From: Protostelium mycophagum
Taxonomy: Eukaryota; Evosea; Variosea; Protosteliida; Protosteliaceae
Length of the DNA stretch: 64,000 nt
Direction of reading: 5' to 3'
NCBI GenBank assembly: GCA_002081555.1
Contig: MZNV01001118.1
Span: 46,033-110,032, forward strand
The notes under the pieces were generated by a model. The model had not been told where the DNA came from and made no database searches. It worked only from the letters and a program-made list of their open reading frames with translations. Position numbers and translations under genes: made by a program. How positions within the stretch are numbered: the first letter of the stretch is position 1; each line of letters opens with the position of its first letter. Positions 34,870-47,004 of this stretch are shown piece by piece.

Positions 34870-35296
34870 TAAACTACTTTTTATTTATTTAACAAAAGCA
34901 ATTAATTTAATATTCCCCCTATGTCATTTTAATGTAGTTATTTAGATTTTCCTCAATATCTGTTGTTTTAATTTAATATTATTTTGAAATGTTCAGTTGC
35001 CTGCTATGTGCGGGTGGGTGCCTCATTGTGTTTCTGGTGTTGCTAGAGGGGTAGGAGAGGATGAGTCTGTGGAGCCAGTTGCAGTGGTTGCTCCTGCCGC
35101 ACCAAGCGAACCTAATTGTGCTGTTGTTGACTCCCCTTTAGAGGGTGTGTCAGAGCCAGCAATAATTTCTTTGCAGCGGTTGATAATTCGCATGTTGTGC
35201 CAAAATTTAATTGTTTTATTTACAATTATTGCATTTAAAAATGGCAGATGAAGTAAAATTTTTTATGGTGATTTTATTTCCATTTAAGCTAATCTT
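34870..35296. other. AT-rich spacer
   Basis: Mostly AT-rich. A plus-strand frame near 34997-35251 reads Ala/Val-rich protein-like text, but it has no motif or splice support. I leave it unassigned. Confidence 0.35.
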
Positions 35297-37567
35297 TCAC
35301 TGGTGTACAGTGAATTCGAGCTGGTCAGAAACTACTGAATGTCAATTATTTATTTTAAATAGAAAATAAATTGTCGAATTTAAAAATAAAACTGACCAGA
35401 AACGACATGAACAACAGTCGGGACCTCTTCTCTCAACCCTCCCGCCAAAAGCTCCTCGACCTGTACATCACGTCACCCCGAAATTTCGCGGAAATTTCAC
35501 TCACGTGCTCCTTCTGGCCGACTACAACGGTGGCCTTCTCGGTGGCCAGGGCTTCTAACACCTCTTGTTTATTGAATTGTAAAGCGGGGACAATGCTGAC
35601 AGCTCCAGATTGGATTGCAGCCCACATGGCAACCTTTGTTTTTTAAAAGTGTTTGTGATAAGATGAGATCTACACTAGTGTAGATATGATCATAACTTGG
35701 AGGAAATCATCTTGACAAGAAAAGATGTAGAATTGTAACAACAACACATCAGTATGTCCACATCGTACTACAGGATCCAATGTATCTGCAGCTACGAGAG
35801 GATCTTCTATATCTGCATTATATCTGCAGCTCTGCTGCAAAGACATTCACATTGGTCTGCATCTGCTTCAGAGCTTCAACACGATCTCTGCAGCTCCGCT
35901 GCAGAAACTCTACCACGGCTGGTAAAAATAGACTCTAGAAATTAAATTCAAATAAAATAAAATATAAATAAAAATTAAATAAAAACCTGAGTTCCAGCGG
36001 TGGGAAAGGGTGACACTAATGCAACACGGTCATTAATACCGAGTTGAACCTTCTCTGCAAGTTTAGCTGCAGAACCCAAGATGGTCGCGTGGCTCAGCTT
36101 TGTCAGCTGTGATGGTGAGTCTCTCGTCTACAACGGCACGAATATTTGTGCCTCTCTAAATATGAATAGGTGGTTTGGGCCAAATGGGATGTGATAAGAA
36201 TGATTAGGTGCGGTGTTTGTGTGCATCAAGACATGCATCTGCATCAAATGACCTCTTAAAGTATTCTCTTGGGCCTTTCTATAAGCACAGATTCACCTTT
36301 TTATCGTGTTGTAGAACAATAATAACAAAAATAAATACGCTTTGTCGTTGCAGCCCGCCACAGTACAAGATTTCCAATACGACAATCTGTCATGATATCA
36401 TACTTCTCCGTTCGGCTTGGCAAGAATGACAGCGGGCTGATCTGCAGTTGGGTGGGCAGAAGTGTCTTCATGGTAATCATCGGCTCTATAGGGGTCATTT
36501 TTCAATTTAGTCTTGTTGACGAGAGGCGTCATTCCTGTATATTTCTCAGAATCATTTTTGAATTTTGAATGGGTAGATTGGGCGGGAAAAAGTACCGTTG
36601 TAGTGAGCTCTGGTGTCGACGTGCCAGAACTGCTTGATGTAGGGATATTGCCAGGGGTAAGCAACCTCTTTAGCTGAGTCTGCGTTGGTCATCTGAGGAA
36701 TGAGCTTGTCGATCTCAGATACGGAAGTGGACTTGGTGTGGAAGAGGACAGTCTTGGGCTTTACTGCCCTAAATAGGGTGCTTTTGGGTGTCAGAAATTC
36801 ATTCGATACTTGGATTGTATTGAATCATTAATCGTGGATGTTTAATCGTTTACAGTTTTTGATTGTGAAGAGGATGGATGATGAAACTCACTCTAATTGT
36901 TCGCTAACAAGACCTGTTGATGCATAGGCAGGTACAACACCGACTTTTGTTGCAGAGATGTTGGCGGTTATCTGAGGATCATTGATAAAGATTCAATAGA
37001 TGATTATAAAAGACATACAGATTCGAGCTCATTGTTCAGGAGGATAAGAAGATTTGTCTTGGGATTCATGTTGTTCATTCCCAATACATGACCGAGGTGG
37101 TCAGTGTTCTTCTATAATTCTGTGAATAAAATGCATGTCAGATTCATGAAAAGCAAGTTTCGAATGAATATAATTCAATATGTGGACCTTGAGCTCTAAG
37201 AATGTCCAACGGATCTTTCCAGGGACATGGCGGAAGGCATCCTTGTGCTCATACTGTGCTACCTTCTCAGCGAGTGTTCTGTGCAGAAGTGAAGATACAG
37301 CTGCGAGTTGACTTCAGAATATTGTCTTTGATTATCTTTCATCATTTTCTTTCGAAGGCAACCACCATCTTCTGAATATCCTGATGATGTAGAATCATGA
37401 GACAAACGTACCCATCTGTGTCTCTGAGCTTGGCTTTGGAGCAGCCTTTTTGGTGGCGAAACCCCTATAGGTAATGATTAACATTCAAACATCTTGGCGC
37501 CTTCTAGAAGTCCTCAGACCTACCTGTTTAAAGAAGAGATCACTGTGCGTGGTTTAACTCTCAGCAT
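35297..37567 (-). CDS. Mitochondrial acyl-CoA-synthetase-like protein, degenerate and short
   Basis: The start at 37567 gives a presequence-like leader (MLRVKPRTVISSLNRGFATK). The N-terminal domain of an adenylate-forming enzyme follows: TLAEKVAQYEHKDAFRHVPG, KIRWTFLELKKNTDHLGHVL, NLLILLNNELESITANISAT and KVGVVPAYASTGLVSEQLEA. After LFHTKSTSVSEIDKLIPQ and QPAVILAKPNGELTKLSHAT it continues LAEKVQLGINDRVALVSPFP, VAMWAAIQSGAVSIVPALQF and LATEKATVVVGQKEH. The core A3 site, usually TSGTTGxPK, reads LAKPNGELTK. The chain stops (TVHQ) before the A5, A7 and A8 motifs. It therefore looks like a non-catalytic relative, perhaps a structural mitochondrial protein. About ten exons. The C-terminal end is less certain. 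Confidence 0.72.
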
Positions 37568-37697
37568 GGCGTCCGCGATCTGTGTTTATGCCTTCTGCTG
37601 ATTGATGGTGATCTTCTCTTTCAACTTGAAAAAACAATCATCGCTCTGACATTAATCATCTCGCACGAATCCACGGTTCTTTTAGAGATCTCCAACC

Positions 37698-40600
37698 ATG
37701 TCAGAAGATGTTTTAGGTGACGAAATTCTTTATCATCACGAAGAATCTTAATTGTTGGAGATGATGAATTCCCAACAATAGAAGAGCTTCTGATGATGCT
37801 GGACGCCAAAGACGAAGATTTGATATTGGCGGGTCAATTCGGCCAAGCATTATTGAAGGAAAATGGATCCCTCAAAGAAGAACTTTCGTCCTTAAAAATC
37901 CAATTGGAGAAATCAAATAGAGGCAGGAACACCACCTTGTCCGTCTAATCATTAATCGTGACAGATGCCAGCCAGAATAAAGCGACTTTGGACATGATGT
38001 GGGAAGATGATGAAGACGCTCTCGATTGGCTTCAAGACATGCAGGTTCTATATCTTCATTTCATTTCTGTTCTGTTGTAACCAGATCCCAATCCCAATAA
38101 CACCCTCGAATTTCCTCGAAATTTCACTCAGATTTCCCAGAAAAATGGACAGAACATCGATCTACAACGCGTTATAGAAGCTTATCAGGCACAAGTACAT
38201 CAGTGGGTTGTTAAGAATAGAGATGTGCAGGTGCAATTGCTGCAGTCTGAGCAATTGAGAGCAGATCTGTCTGTACAGTATGACCAACTAAAGAAGGAGA
38301 TCGGTACGTGAAATTTCACGGAACTTTCGAACAGATTTCTGTGAAATTTTTATGAAGTTTCTATCGAAATTTCTCAGAAAAAGTGAAGAATTTTTGAAGA
38401 GATGAAAAACAATCGAATTTTCAAATGTCGCGAATTATTAATCTTAACGTGAAATTACGCGTTATCTTACCGTAACAGTCACGTTAAAAAAGGAGATCAA
38501 ACAAGACCAAGAGAACCAGCGCACCCTCAACGAGGTCGAATTTCAACGAAATTTCGTTGAAAACTCAACTGATCGCGTTGTAGATGGTCGAGGGTCAAAA
38601 AGCCGCATTGAATGAATCCAAAAGATTGGAAGAAGAGTCCCAACACATGCTCACCTCACTCTTGAATGAAAACAATGACCTGGAGGTAGGTTCTTCGTGG
38701 TCTTTTAGGACAATGTGTACTTGTGTGGCTTTGCTGCGATGCCCAACTGTAAAAAAGAACAGTGATGTCAAACTACATCGTTGTAGTGGCGGCTCTGCCG
38801 AATTTTTTTTGAAATTTCTTTCTTCACCATCATTGACACAGCTTTGCATCTCTGGAAAGTTCAATCTACAACGTTTTACTATTTTGAAACACTCGCACTC
38901 ACTATGCTGGACATTGTTGCCTGGTCTCGATTTTTGCATCATTTCTTAAAAATAAAATAATAATAATAATAATAGAATAATAATAAAATAACAATAATAA
39001 AAAGATAAAAACAAAATAATCATAATAATAAAATAATAATATTAATAAAAAAAATAAATATTAATATTTAAATAGGAACAACTGAAAAAGAAGAATGAAA
39101 TCGAGTTACAATTCCTGGAAAAAGACAAGGAATCTTCTGAGAAAAGAGACAAACACATTGAATGTTTGAAGAAAAAGATACAACAATTAGAAGCTGAGAA
39201 TGCAGAGTTAAACGACCTCATCAAGGTCCTCTTTCAAATTTCAAAACAGAAAAAAAGGCGCCAATTTTTTTCAAAATTTGAAAGTGAAAAATGGCGGGAA
39301 AATGACATCCGCAGGACAAGGAGGACTTGGGCGAAGTGATCCGTTTTTTAGCCCAACAGAATGAGAATTTCAAGCTGCAGTTGGAGGAGTCCCAACAGCT
39401 CCTTCAACTGATGAAAGATAACGCTTTAGAGCTTCAGAATAAAATGGACGAGGCTGTTTACCAAGAGGACATGAGCCAAAGGAAATATTACGAGGTGGAG
39501 CAGGCACAATTAAATGAGCAGGTGAGTTTTCTGGGAAAATTCTGGGTGAGAATGTACAGCGTCGACAACTGGAATTACTGGAAAAGAAGTTGGCTGAGGA
39601 GAAGGAAAGTTTCGCGCGGGAAAAATCTTCACCGCCAAAGTCTACAACACCATCTACAACGGCGGACGCCGTACTGATGTCCCAGTTTGAGAACAAAAAG
39701 AAGAGCGGCTCGTGGATTTCATCGAAAACTCCCGAACGGCCGCGGACCATCACCCCACCCCCTGCCGGAGTTTCGGATAAACCTACCGGAGGTTTGGTAT
39801 CTCCGAGGACAGTGGAGATGCGAAATTTCTTTGACGATCTACAATCACCACAGACGAGAAGTAGAAGCTTCAGGGGGTCAACATTTAACCCCCCAGTTGT
39901 ACAGCAAATAGAAGGTTTGTATTTTATAATATTTTATATCTACATAGATATACCAGGCCGTATGGGTTCTGCGGGCAGGCGCTGGACAAAAATATCTCTA
40001 TTTATTTGCATAAACAAGATCATTTTTCTGTAAAGCTGCAAAAGTCGTTTTGGTGAATGACCCGTTGTAGATCCAGACGAAGATTCACCCGTCTCTCTGA
40101 GAAAGGTGAGATTTCATCGAAATTTCGTGGAAAACTGATCTGTAGTTGGCAAGGGTTACGTCAAAACAGACACCCGCACATAAGGCGGAGATGGAGAATC
40201 GGTGGAGCATGGTCTCAAAGTTGAGATCTACAACCAGTACGTTTTTTGTCGACAATCAAAAATGAATGAACATACTGATGACGTGTAGCCACCCCCACCC
40301 CATCTCACTTGACCCTGGAAGGTGTGCACAGAATTTTTCGTGAAATTTCAGCTGAATTTCCAAGGTATTCGGAACAAGTTGGACCACTTCGCAACACGCG
40401 CGAATAACCTCGTGCATTCTTCGAGGGGAAAGAGCTCTACCGCGCTCGGTTACGGTAACAAACACGGTACATTCCACGTGTCAGGTTCCAGACGTGACAG
40501 GTAGATTTTCATCAACATCCCAGATCTCCTCATAAAACTTCAAGAACACTTATGTCTATAACACATTTTATTTTGAAACATCACAATGAAACGAAGATGT

Positions 40601-41681
40601 CATCCAACTCTACAGGTTGGAAGAGCTGACGAGTCAACTCGTAAAGACAGAAGGAAGGTTAGAGAGAATGAAAACAGATCTGGAGATATCTAAAACTAAA
40701 GAGATGCAACTAGATGAGTTGTTGACTCGGCTAGTCGCATCGGACGAAAAAAATCGGAGGTGAAAATTCTACGAATTTTCATCGTTGTAGATCATGGCTT
40801 TGCAAATCCTGAGAAATTTCTGAGAAAATCCAAGGAAAGACACGGTGATACAGAAATTACAAGAGCAGATAGTGGAGCTAAAAATAGAACCACTGTCAGT
40901 GTCGACAAGCTCAAAAAGCTCAAGGAGCAGCAGTATTTCCTACACCACTTTCCCAGGGATGCCCCAGGTAAAACCATCGAAATTCAAGTGAAATTTCTCG
41001 TGGAGAATTTGTGTCTTCCCGCGGTTTTCTCAAATTTCTGCGAAATATTCTGATGCTCGTTGTAGTTCACCAAGAGTGGGTGGTTGTACAAAAAAGGAGC
41101 GATCCTTCTACAACTCTGGAAGAGAAGATTTTTCTTTTTGTCAGGTGTAGATAGCCGACTTTATTACGCACGAGACCAGATGCAAGGGTTCCAAGGTTTC
41201 ATCGAACTTTCAGGTGAATTTCCCAGAAATTTCTCCGAAACCATACCGACCATCTACAATTCTGACACCATACAGGGGCTTTGGTACGGCAAGACAACAC
41301 ACAGAGGGAGTTTGGGTTCAACATTACTGTTACGGGAGGCAGGACTTACTTTCTATACGCTGAAACGCGGGAAGAGATGCAAGAGTGGACAGAAGCTCTC
41401 AACGAAAAAGTGAAGGTGTTTTGTTGGTTTTTGCCAATGTTTTGTTTGGCTGTGCACGGTGTTCAGCGCATTGTTGTTCTGCAACATCTTTTTGGAGATA
41501 ATTTTTGTAAACTGAGTGACTGGCCAAGACAATAAAGAATGTCTTTCGTAACCTTTATGGAAATCGTGCGAAACCCAAACAATATCAGAGCAAAGCGCTT
41601 AAGTGTACGAGCATCTATATCAACAGAAAGAAAATATCCAGAAAGCGATCAGAAAAATCAGGGAAATTTCACACCCCTTAG
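37698..41681 (+). CDS. HAP1_N / coiled-coil / PH-domain protein
   Basis: The start at 37698, spliced after VL, reads MSEDVLEELLMMLDAKDEDL and then ILAGQFGQALLKENGSL. This is the HAP1_N-type signature (D-L-x-L-A-x-x-x-G-x-x-L-L-x-x-N) found in TRAK, BICD and Spindly adaptors that bind dynein/kinesin. A long coiled-coil follows (HQWVVKNRDVQVQLLQSEQL, EQLKKKNEIELQFLEKDKES, DLGEVIRFLAQQNENFKLQL), then a Ser/Pro-rich linker (TPERPRTITPPPAG) and more coil. The C-terminal PH domain reads FTKSGWLYKKGAILLQLWKR + RFFFLSG, then GFNITVTGGRTYFLYAETRE and EMQEWTEALNEKVK. The tail after an intron is basic and stops at 41681; 41535 is the alternative. Inferred motor adaptor that binds phosphoinositide membranes. 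Confidence 0.75.
38941..39078. repeat. AAT-rich microsatellite inside an intron
   Basis: An irregular run of AATAAT and AAAATAAT units follows the word TTGCATCATTTCTTAAAAAT. It ends at the exon that starts GAACAACTGAAAAAG. Low complexity only. Confidence 0.85.
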
Positions 41682-42337
41682 TGCCATCATGATGTCATGA
41701 TTTTTGTTATTACTCTGAGATAAACGCGCTGCACAAAATTGTCAAGATAAAACAATAACATTGTTAACTGTATACAGCTACTCAGATCAGTAATATTCCA
41801 TAGCAACTCCTCCACCCCCTCATCCTCTGCTGTCCTTGATTCATTGAAATGAAAATAGATGTATAAATAATGTTTTAAAAAAACTCGTCATTTTTTGAAG
41901 GCAGAAAATCGAACTCTAAGTTTATTTTTCAATAGCACGGAATAAACCTTATAATTAGGGAAATCATCTGTTTAAGATTTTATAACTCCTCATTTCAAAG
42001 ATTTTCTGGTAAGATTGGAAAGTTTGTATCTTCCTGACAGCCACAGACTTATGCTGCCAGTGACATAATTTATTTGCATATAACATAGATGTACAATGTT
42101 TTTAAAGAATTTAAATTGCATTTCTTCAAAGACAAGAAAATTACAAGTATAAAACTTTATTTCTTCAGAGATAAGTTGTTCTTGTTTTGGTAGGAATAAA
42201 TCGAGCTTCCCGAGTGAAATCGTCTGTTTAAGATGGTTCTACAACTCGTCAAACCCTTCAGAAATTTTCTCAGAAATTTTCTCAGAGATTTTCGGAGATT
42301 TGTACACCCGTTCGCGCCAAAATTTTCAAGTTTTTGC
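41682..42337. other. Spacer between converging genes
   Basis: About 650 AT-rich bases between the PH-protein stop and the minus-strand stop at 42338. No frame with coding character. Two similar ~60-base stretches ('ATCATCTGTTTAAGATTTTATAACTC' type at 41966 and 'ATCGTCTGTTTAAGATGGTTCTAC' type at 42218) suggest an old local duplication. Confidence 0.45.
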
Positions 42338-44370
42338 TCACTTTGAGATATCGTCTGAGGGTTTTTCGATGACTTCCCAAACCGGGTTTAATTTCTCCAC
42401 TTCTGTTTTTGCGGTATCTACATCGTTGTAGAGTGTGGATTTCTTATTCTTTCTACTTCTGTACAGCCACATCGTCCGTTTGATTGTGTCAGGTGGGTCG
42501 TCATAATTTGAATTTTCAAAGAAATTTCTGACATCTTCTCTGCTCATCAGGTCATCCACCTGCAGAAAAATTATTTTTATTCATTTTTGGAATTAAAAAC
42601 TTGAAAACCGGCTGAAAAACGATTGTAAAGATGATTGTAGACGCACAATATTACTGCAATGGAAATCTACAGAGCTGAGAGGGATGTCATTCGGTGTCAG
42701 CGGACCCACACTTTTGAATGAGAAATTCAATCTATCTATCTTATAAACCTAAAGATCTCATTTAATAACTTTTAAAAAAATTGAAAGCTAATACCTTCCT
42801 GACATAGTCCAGCCAAGTCGGACTTTCATCTTGAATTTCATTGACTTTTCCCGGAATTTTCACTTCGTTGTTGAACCGTTTATGCCAGACATATGCCATC
42901 GTGAACAGCATGGTCATGTCACCTCCCATCCCTGAAATTCCCGTGAGTTTTCGGCGAATTTCACATGGATTTTTGTTGAGCAATAGCAAAAAAATAAATG
43001 CTTGACTGCACCTCCAAATGCGGCACGTGCAAGTATAGATCGGATAATTGCGGCCTCTTCATCTGGCAGAGAATCAATCTCGGAAAAATTGACCTGTACA
43101 TTTTGAGACTTTGAGACTTGAGGAGAACTCACGGAAAGTTCGTGTGGAACTTGCGGCTCGACCATGTTGAAAGGATCTCTGACTTTTACCACTGCGATAT
43201 CATAAACGATCTCTAGCAACGTCTGTACCTGTCATGTGACGTCATCATGACATCATCGCTCATCTGCGACACCTGCTGGTCTGTGGGGACGAACTCTTTA
43301 TTTCCAGAGGCGGCGGTCAACCACATCATGAAAGACATCATGGGATGTAATATGGCATCCTCAATCACAATCACCATCAATCTTCTGATAAAGTGAACAA
43401 AACTGTCCGCGTCAGGTCAAGCCAAAGTGAACATCACAGACATACCACAAAACATTGCGGCAAAGCCGCGCAACCACACATTGTAATCATCTCACTCTGC
43501 GCGCATCAAGTGCAGAGAGGCCTTCACTGCTTGTCCCGCCCTACAGAGTCTGACACATTTCTGTACAGCACTTTTTGACAGGGAAGGTGACAGCTCCATC
43601 CTCTTCCTGGAATTTTCAGGACGTGAAATCCAAATGAAATTTCCCTGGTTTTTCAAATCAAAATCTTTCAAATGAGATCTCTGGTATTTGTACCCATCTT
43701 TAGTGAGGGGTGCTGTGTGCCAGGTGCGGGCTGTCTCGTTGTAGTTTGCACATAAAGTGACGCGACAATTCTTTCCTTGGTTGTCTTTGTATGTGAAACT
43801 CATCCCTTTATGATTTATTTAAACACATATATATCCATTCTAATCAAAAGAATCGAAAATCCCATTCTTACTCTCTTCATTCCAGTTCTGTTGGCACTGT
43901 TCAAGTTAAATAATGAATCTAAATGAAATGTGGAAACTTCGACCTGTATCCATTCACACTGCCACACACCATCTATGAGACTGACAACATTGAATCGATC
44001 ATTAAGACGTCAAGTGACAATCACCTCAGTGTAAACTTTTCCCATCTTGTTGGTGCAGTTTTGGAAGTGTTCTTGAAAGCAGCCGCTGTGAAACATTAGT
44101 ATCGAGATCATTTTGACATGATTCAGTCAGCTTGACCTGGTTGAGGTGCGAGAGCGGTCAGAACCGATTTGGCACTTGCATTTTGTCGCAGAGTCAACTC
44201 GACCTCTCTATCCTTCCTCCTCTCTTCTTCTATATCACTGCTCCAGTGTTGACATGAAATGATGTCTGTGAGACTCACATTTTAGTCTTCTTTGCTTCCG
44301 GCTTTTTATTTTTAGAAGATGAGACTGGGCTTTTGTTCATTAAGAGTTGAAATGCATCTCTCTTGCTCAT
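42338..44370 (-). CDS. Uncharacterised multi-exon protein
   Basis: The start at 44370 reads MSKRDAFQLLMNKSPVSSSK and a Lys-rich tail. Further exons are DIEEERRKDREVELTLRQNA, GCFQEHFQNCTNKMGKVYTE, MSFTYKDNQGKNCRVTLCAN, MELSPSLSKSAVQKCVRLCR and AGQAVKASLHLMRA. The best conserved-looking part is RLMVIVIEDAILHPMMSFMM and WLTAASGNKEFVPTDQQVSQ, then QTLLEIVYDIAVVKVRDPFN. After it come EIDSLPDEEAAIIRSILARA, GMGGDMTMLFTMAYVWHKRF and REDVRNFFENSNYDDPPDT. It ends SDDISK. I cannot place it in a family. Exons before MSFTYKD may be a separate small gene. No signal peptide; likely nuclear or cytosolic. Confidence 0.55.
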
Positions 44371-44496
44371 TTCTTTGATTCTGCAAATGGAATTGATTGA
44401 TTGATCTTTGTTTTTAAAAGTAAATTTCCGGCGCCTTTTCTTTCAGAAAAAAAGGTGCTTTTTCGTCACATATCTGCCCCACACACAGACAGCATC

Positions 44497-46252
44497 ATGG
44501 CTTTCTTCTTTAAGAAGCAAGTCGACGATCCAAACAGTGTTGATGGATTGAAGTCGATCATCTCAGATCGCGATGCAAAGATAGATGCACTCACAACACA
44601 AGTACGATTGCTATCAGACACGGTGACGGCATACGAGAGCAAGCCACAACCCACTTTACAGACACAACCAGTAGAAGTGATCAAGAGACACAAAGAACAC
44701 AAACGAACAGGTATATTTATCCAACCACACGATCAATTCTACATGATCTTTCTTGTGTTCTAAAATGCGTAGCATCAACAGACAACAAAGACATCGCCAA
44801 GTTACAGCGCGAGATCACCGATCTCAAATTCAAGTTACGACAGGCAGAAATAGATCTGCAGGCAGCAGCTACATCCTCTACAAACAACACCGATGAGACC
44901 GTTAGGAGGTTAGAGAGTAAGCTCAAGAATTTGGAGGTCGCCAAGGACTCCCAGATCCATGTGATTATCTTCATTTCATCAATTCATAATCACTGACGTA
45001 ATCTCAGGAGTTAGAAAAGCAAGTGGAATGGCAACAGGCTGCCATCACACAATTGGAGGCACAGTCTGTGAATAAACCTGATGAGAAGACACAGAGGGAG
45101 ATCCAACTTCTGAGGTATCTTGCATTTAACATCTATTCATGTTTAAGAATCATCTTCATCTGTCTTCATCGACACGCAAACAAGCCACGAAAATCCCCAG
45201 AGAATGCACCGATTTTTAATTAAATTCAATTTAAAATCATTGAAAAACTCAATTTCAAAAATATTTTCTCAGAAATATAAAACCCACCAAAACTTCTCGG
45301 AAACTTCCATACCCTAAAAATAGAACAGACAAGACAGGGTACTCCTCCAAGACACAGTAGAAGAGCTGCAAGAGAAGGTGGCAAGGTTGCAGGAAGACAA
45401 TAAAACGTTGCTTCAAGAGAACACACGTCTGAGCTCCTCTGTCACTGTCGCAAAGAAGAAGATGGACGAGGCCGAGTATGTGCCCATCCAGACCCGTTCC
45501 AAATTATTGGAACAGTCGGACAGAGGTCAGTTGTAGACGGTCAATCGGAGTTTCCGAGCTGAAATTTCGGTAGATTTTCAGGAGAAATATGGGCTGCCTA
45601 ATACGGAGTTTGTCATCACTTGTGAGTTTTTGTCGACAACAGGAAATCATATGAAGCCATGGTCGACAAAAATTCCACATAATTTGTCAGCGGAAAAAAA
45701 TTCGAGATTTTGACGAAATTTCAGATTACGCATGCCTGACAAGACACATGGCCGCGGGCTATTTATATATCACCCCAAGATTCATCATATTTGACACCTA
45801 TGTGCACATCATCAGTGAGCCCGTTGTCATGGCAATCAACGACATCGTCTCTATCGACAAGGTGAGTTGTAGACGAGATGTCGACATTCTACAATGCTGT
45901 AAATAATGAAAATCAGACGAAATGGGGATTTTTACCGGGAAAAGGGTCAGATCTGGAGATCAAGAGCAAGAAGGGAGATGTGAGTTTTTCACGAATTTTC
46001 ACCGAATTTTCGTCGAATTTTCATCTCTGTATCTGTACAATGTACATTCTATTTTCCACGGTTTGGTCAGATCTAACCGTGATCTTCTCGTTAACTTACC
46101 GTGTCTTGAGAGAAAAGGATGACTGAGTGGTGAAGGTGTTGGTGATGAAGCAATTCATAAAGCGGAAACAAGCAGTGTTAGACATCATGCAACAAGCCAA
46201 AAACCTCGACCACTCCATCATCTCTCTTCGCAATGGCGTGGAGGAACAATAA
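44497..46252 (+). CDS. Coiled-coil protein with C-terminal GRAM domain
   Basis: The start at 44497 reads MAFFFKKQVDDPNSVDGLKS. About 250 residues of coiled-coil follow (LQREITDLKFKLRQAEIDLQ, LEKQVEWQQAAITQLEAQSV, LLQDTVEELQEKVARLQEDN). After EKYGLPNTEFVIT the GRAM domain reads DYACLTRHMAAGYLYITPRF + IIFDTYVHIISEPVVMAIND, IVSIDKTKWGFLPGKGSDLE, then KVLVMKQFIKRKQAVLDIM. It ends NGVEEQ. The GRAM hallmarks are present: Y-A-C-x(n)-G-x-L-Y-I-T, F and the I-N-D-I strand. GRAM domains bind membrane lipids, so I infer a peripheral membrane protein that dimerises by its coil. Confidence 0.85.
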
Positions 46253-46442
46253 ATCATTCCTTGAGAGATCACTATCATCCATTGATGATGTGCGATGTGA
46301 TTCGTTGTTGTGCACAATCAATGTCTTAGACGTTGGACCGTGATGATCCATCGTCAATGTGTACACAAGGGATCATCACCAGAATATCATAGGTTTCACG
46401 AGTGAGGTCAAATGTGATACGTTTATTTTGATACAGAGGTGA

Positions 46443-46694
46443 TTAGTGTACAATATGGCTGGCAAGGCCGTGCCCTTTCGCTGCCACCTTATCCGTCAAC
46501 GATGCTCTTTTATAGTGCATTCTTTCCCCGAAGGAGAGTGTGTGATTTGAACCTATCTCTTTGTTTTGCCTGCTCGATTCAGTCATGATCGTGATTAGAC
46601 GTCAGGCTCACTCTGCAGACTTCTCGAGTGTTTCTTTGGATCTTGCGTGGATCTGTGATTTGCTAGCACAATCTGGATAGATGAATCCCGTCAT
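46443..46694 (-). CDS. Possible small gene, splice form uncertain
   Basis: A frame from 46694 reads MTGFIYPDCASKSQIHARSK + ETLEKSAE up to a GTGAGC donor. A second frame below it reads MTESSRQNKEIGSNHTLSFG, then ERMHYKRASLTDKVAAKGHG and ends HIVH at 46443. The two have protein-like composition, but no join was found in phase. Not recognised. Confidence 0.35.
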
Positions 46695-47004
46695 GATGAT
46701 GTTGTTGTTTAGTGGATGTGTCGAAGATTTGTTCCGCAGATGGTGGAAACCTGTGTGGATCCTAGCAACACGTTAAAGACGCGTGGCTTACCGCAATCAA
46801 ATATTCACCAAAAAAATGCGACAAAATATCACTGAAAATCGGCAGGAACAGCGCGGGAAACATTTTGATGATTAATTCTTCAAGTAAAACCGAACAACCT
46901 CGGTAGTGAACGTGTCTGTGCACGTTAAGAATTCGGTTTTATTTCTTTGCTCCCGAGAAGTTCCTCAGACATTGCGTAATGAGACTTGTGTATGAAGTTG
47001 TTCT
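46695..47004. other. Spacer
   Basis: About 310 bases between the asparaginase stop and the small ORF. Imperfect inverted words near 46880-46930 (AACCGAACAACCTCGG and AATTCGGTTTTATTT) are visible. No gene. Confidence 0.35.
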
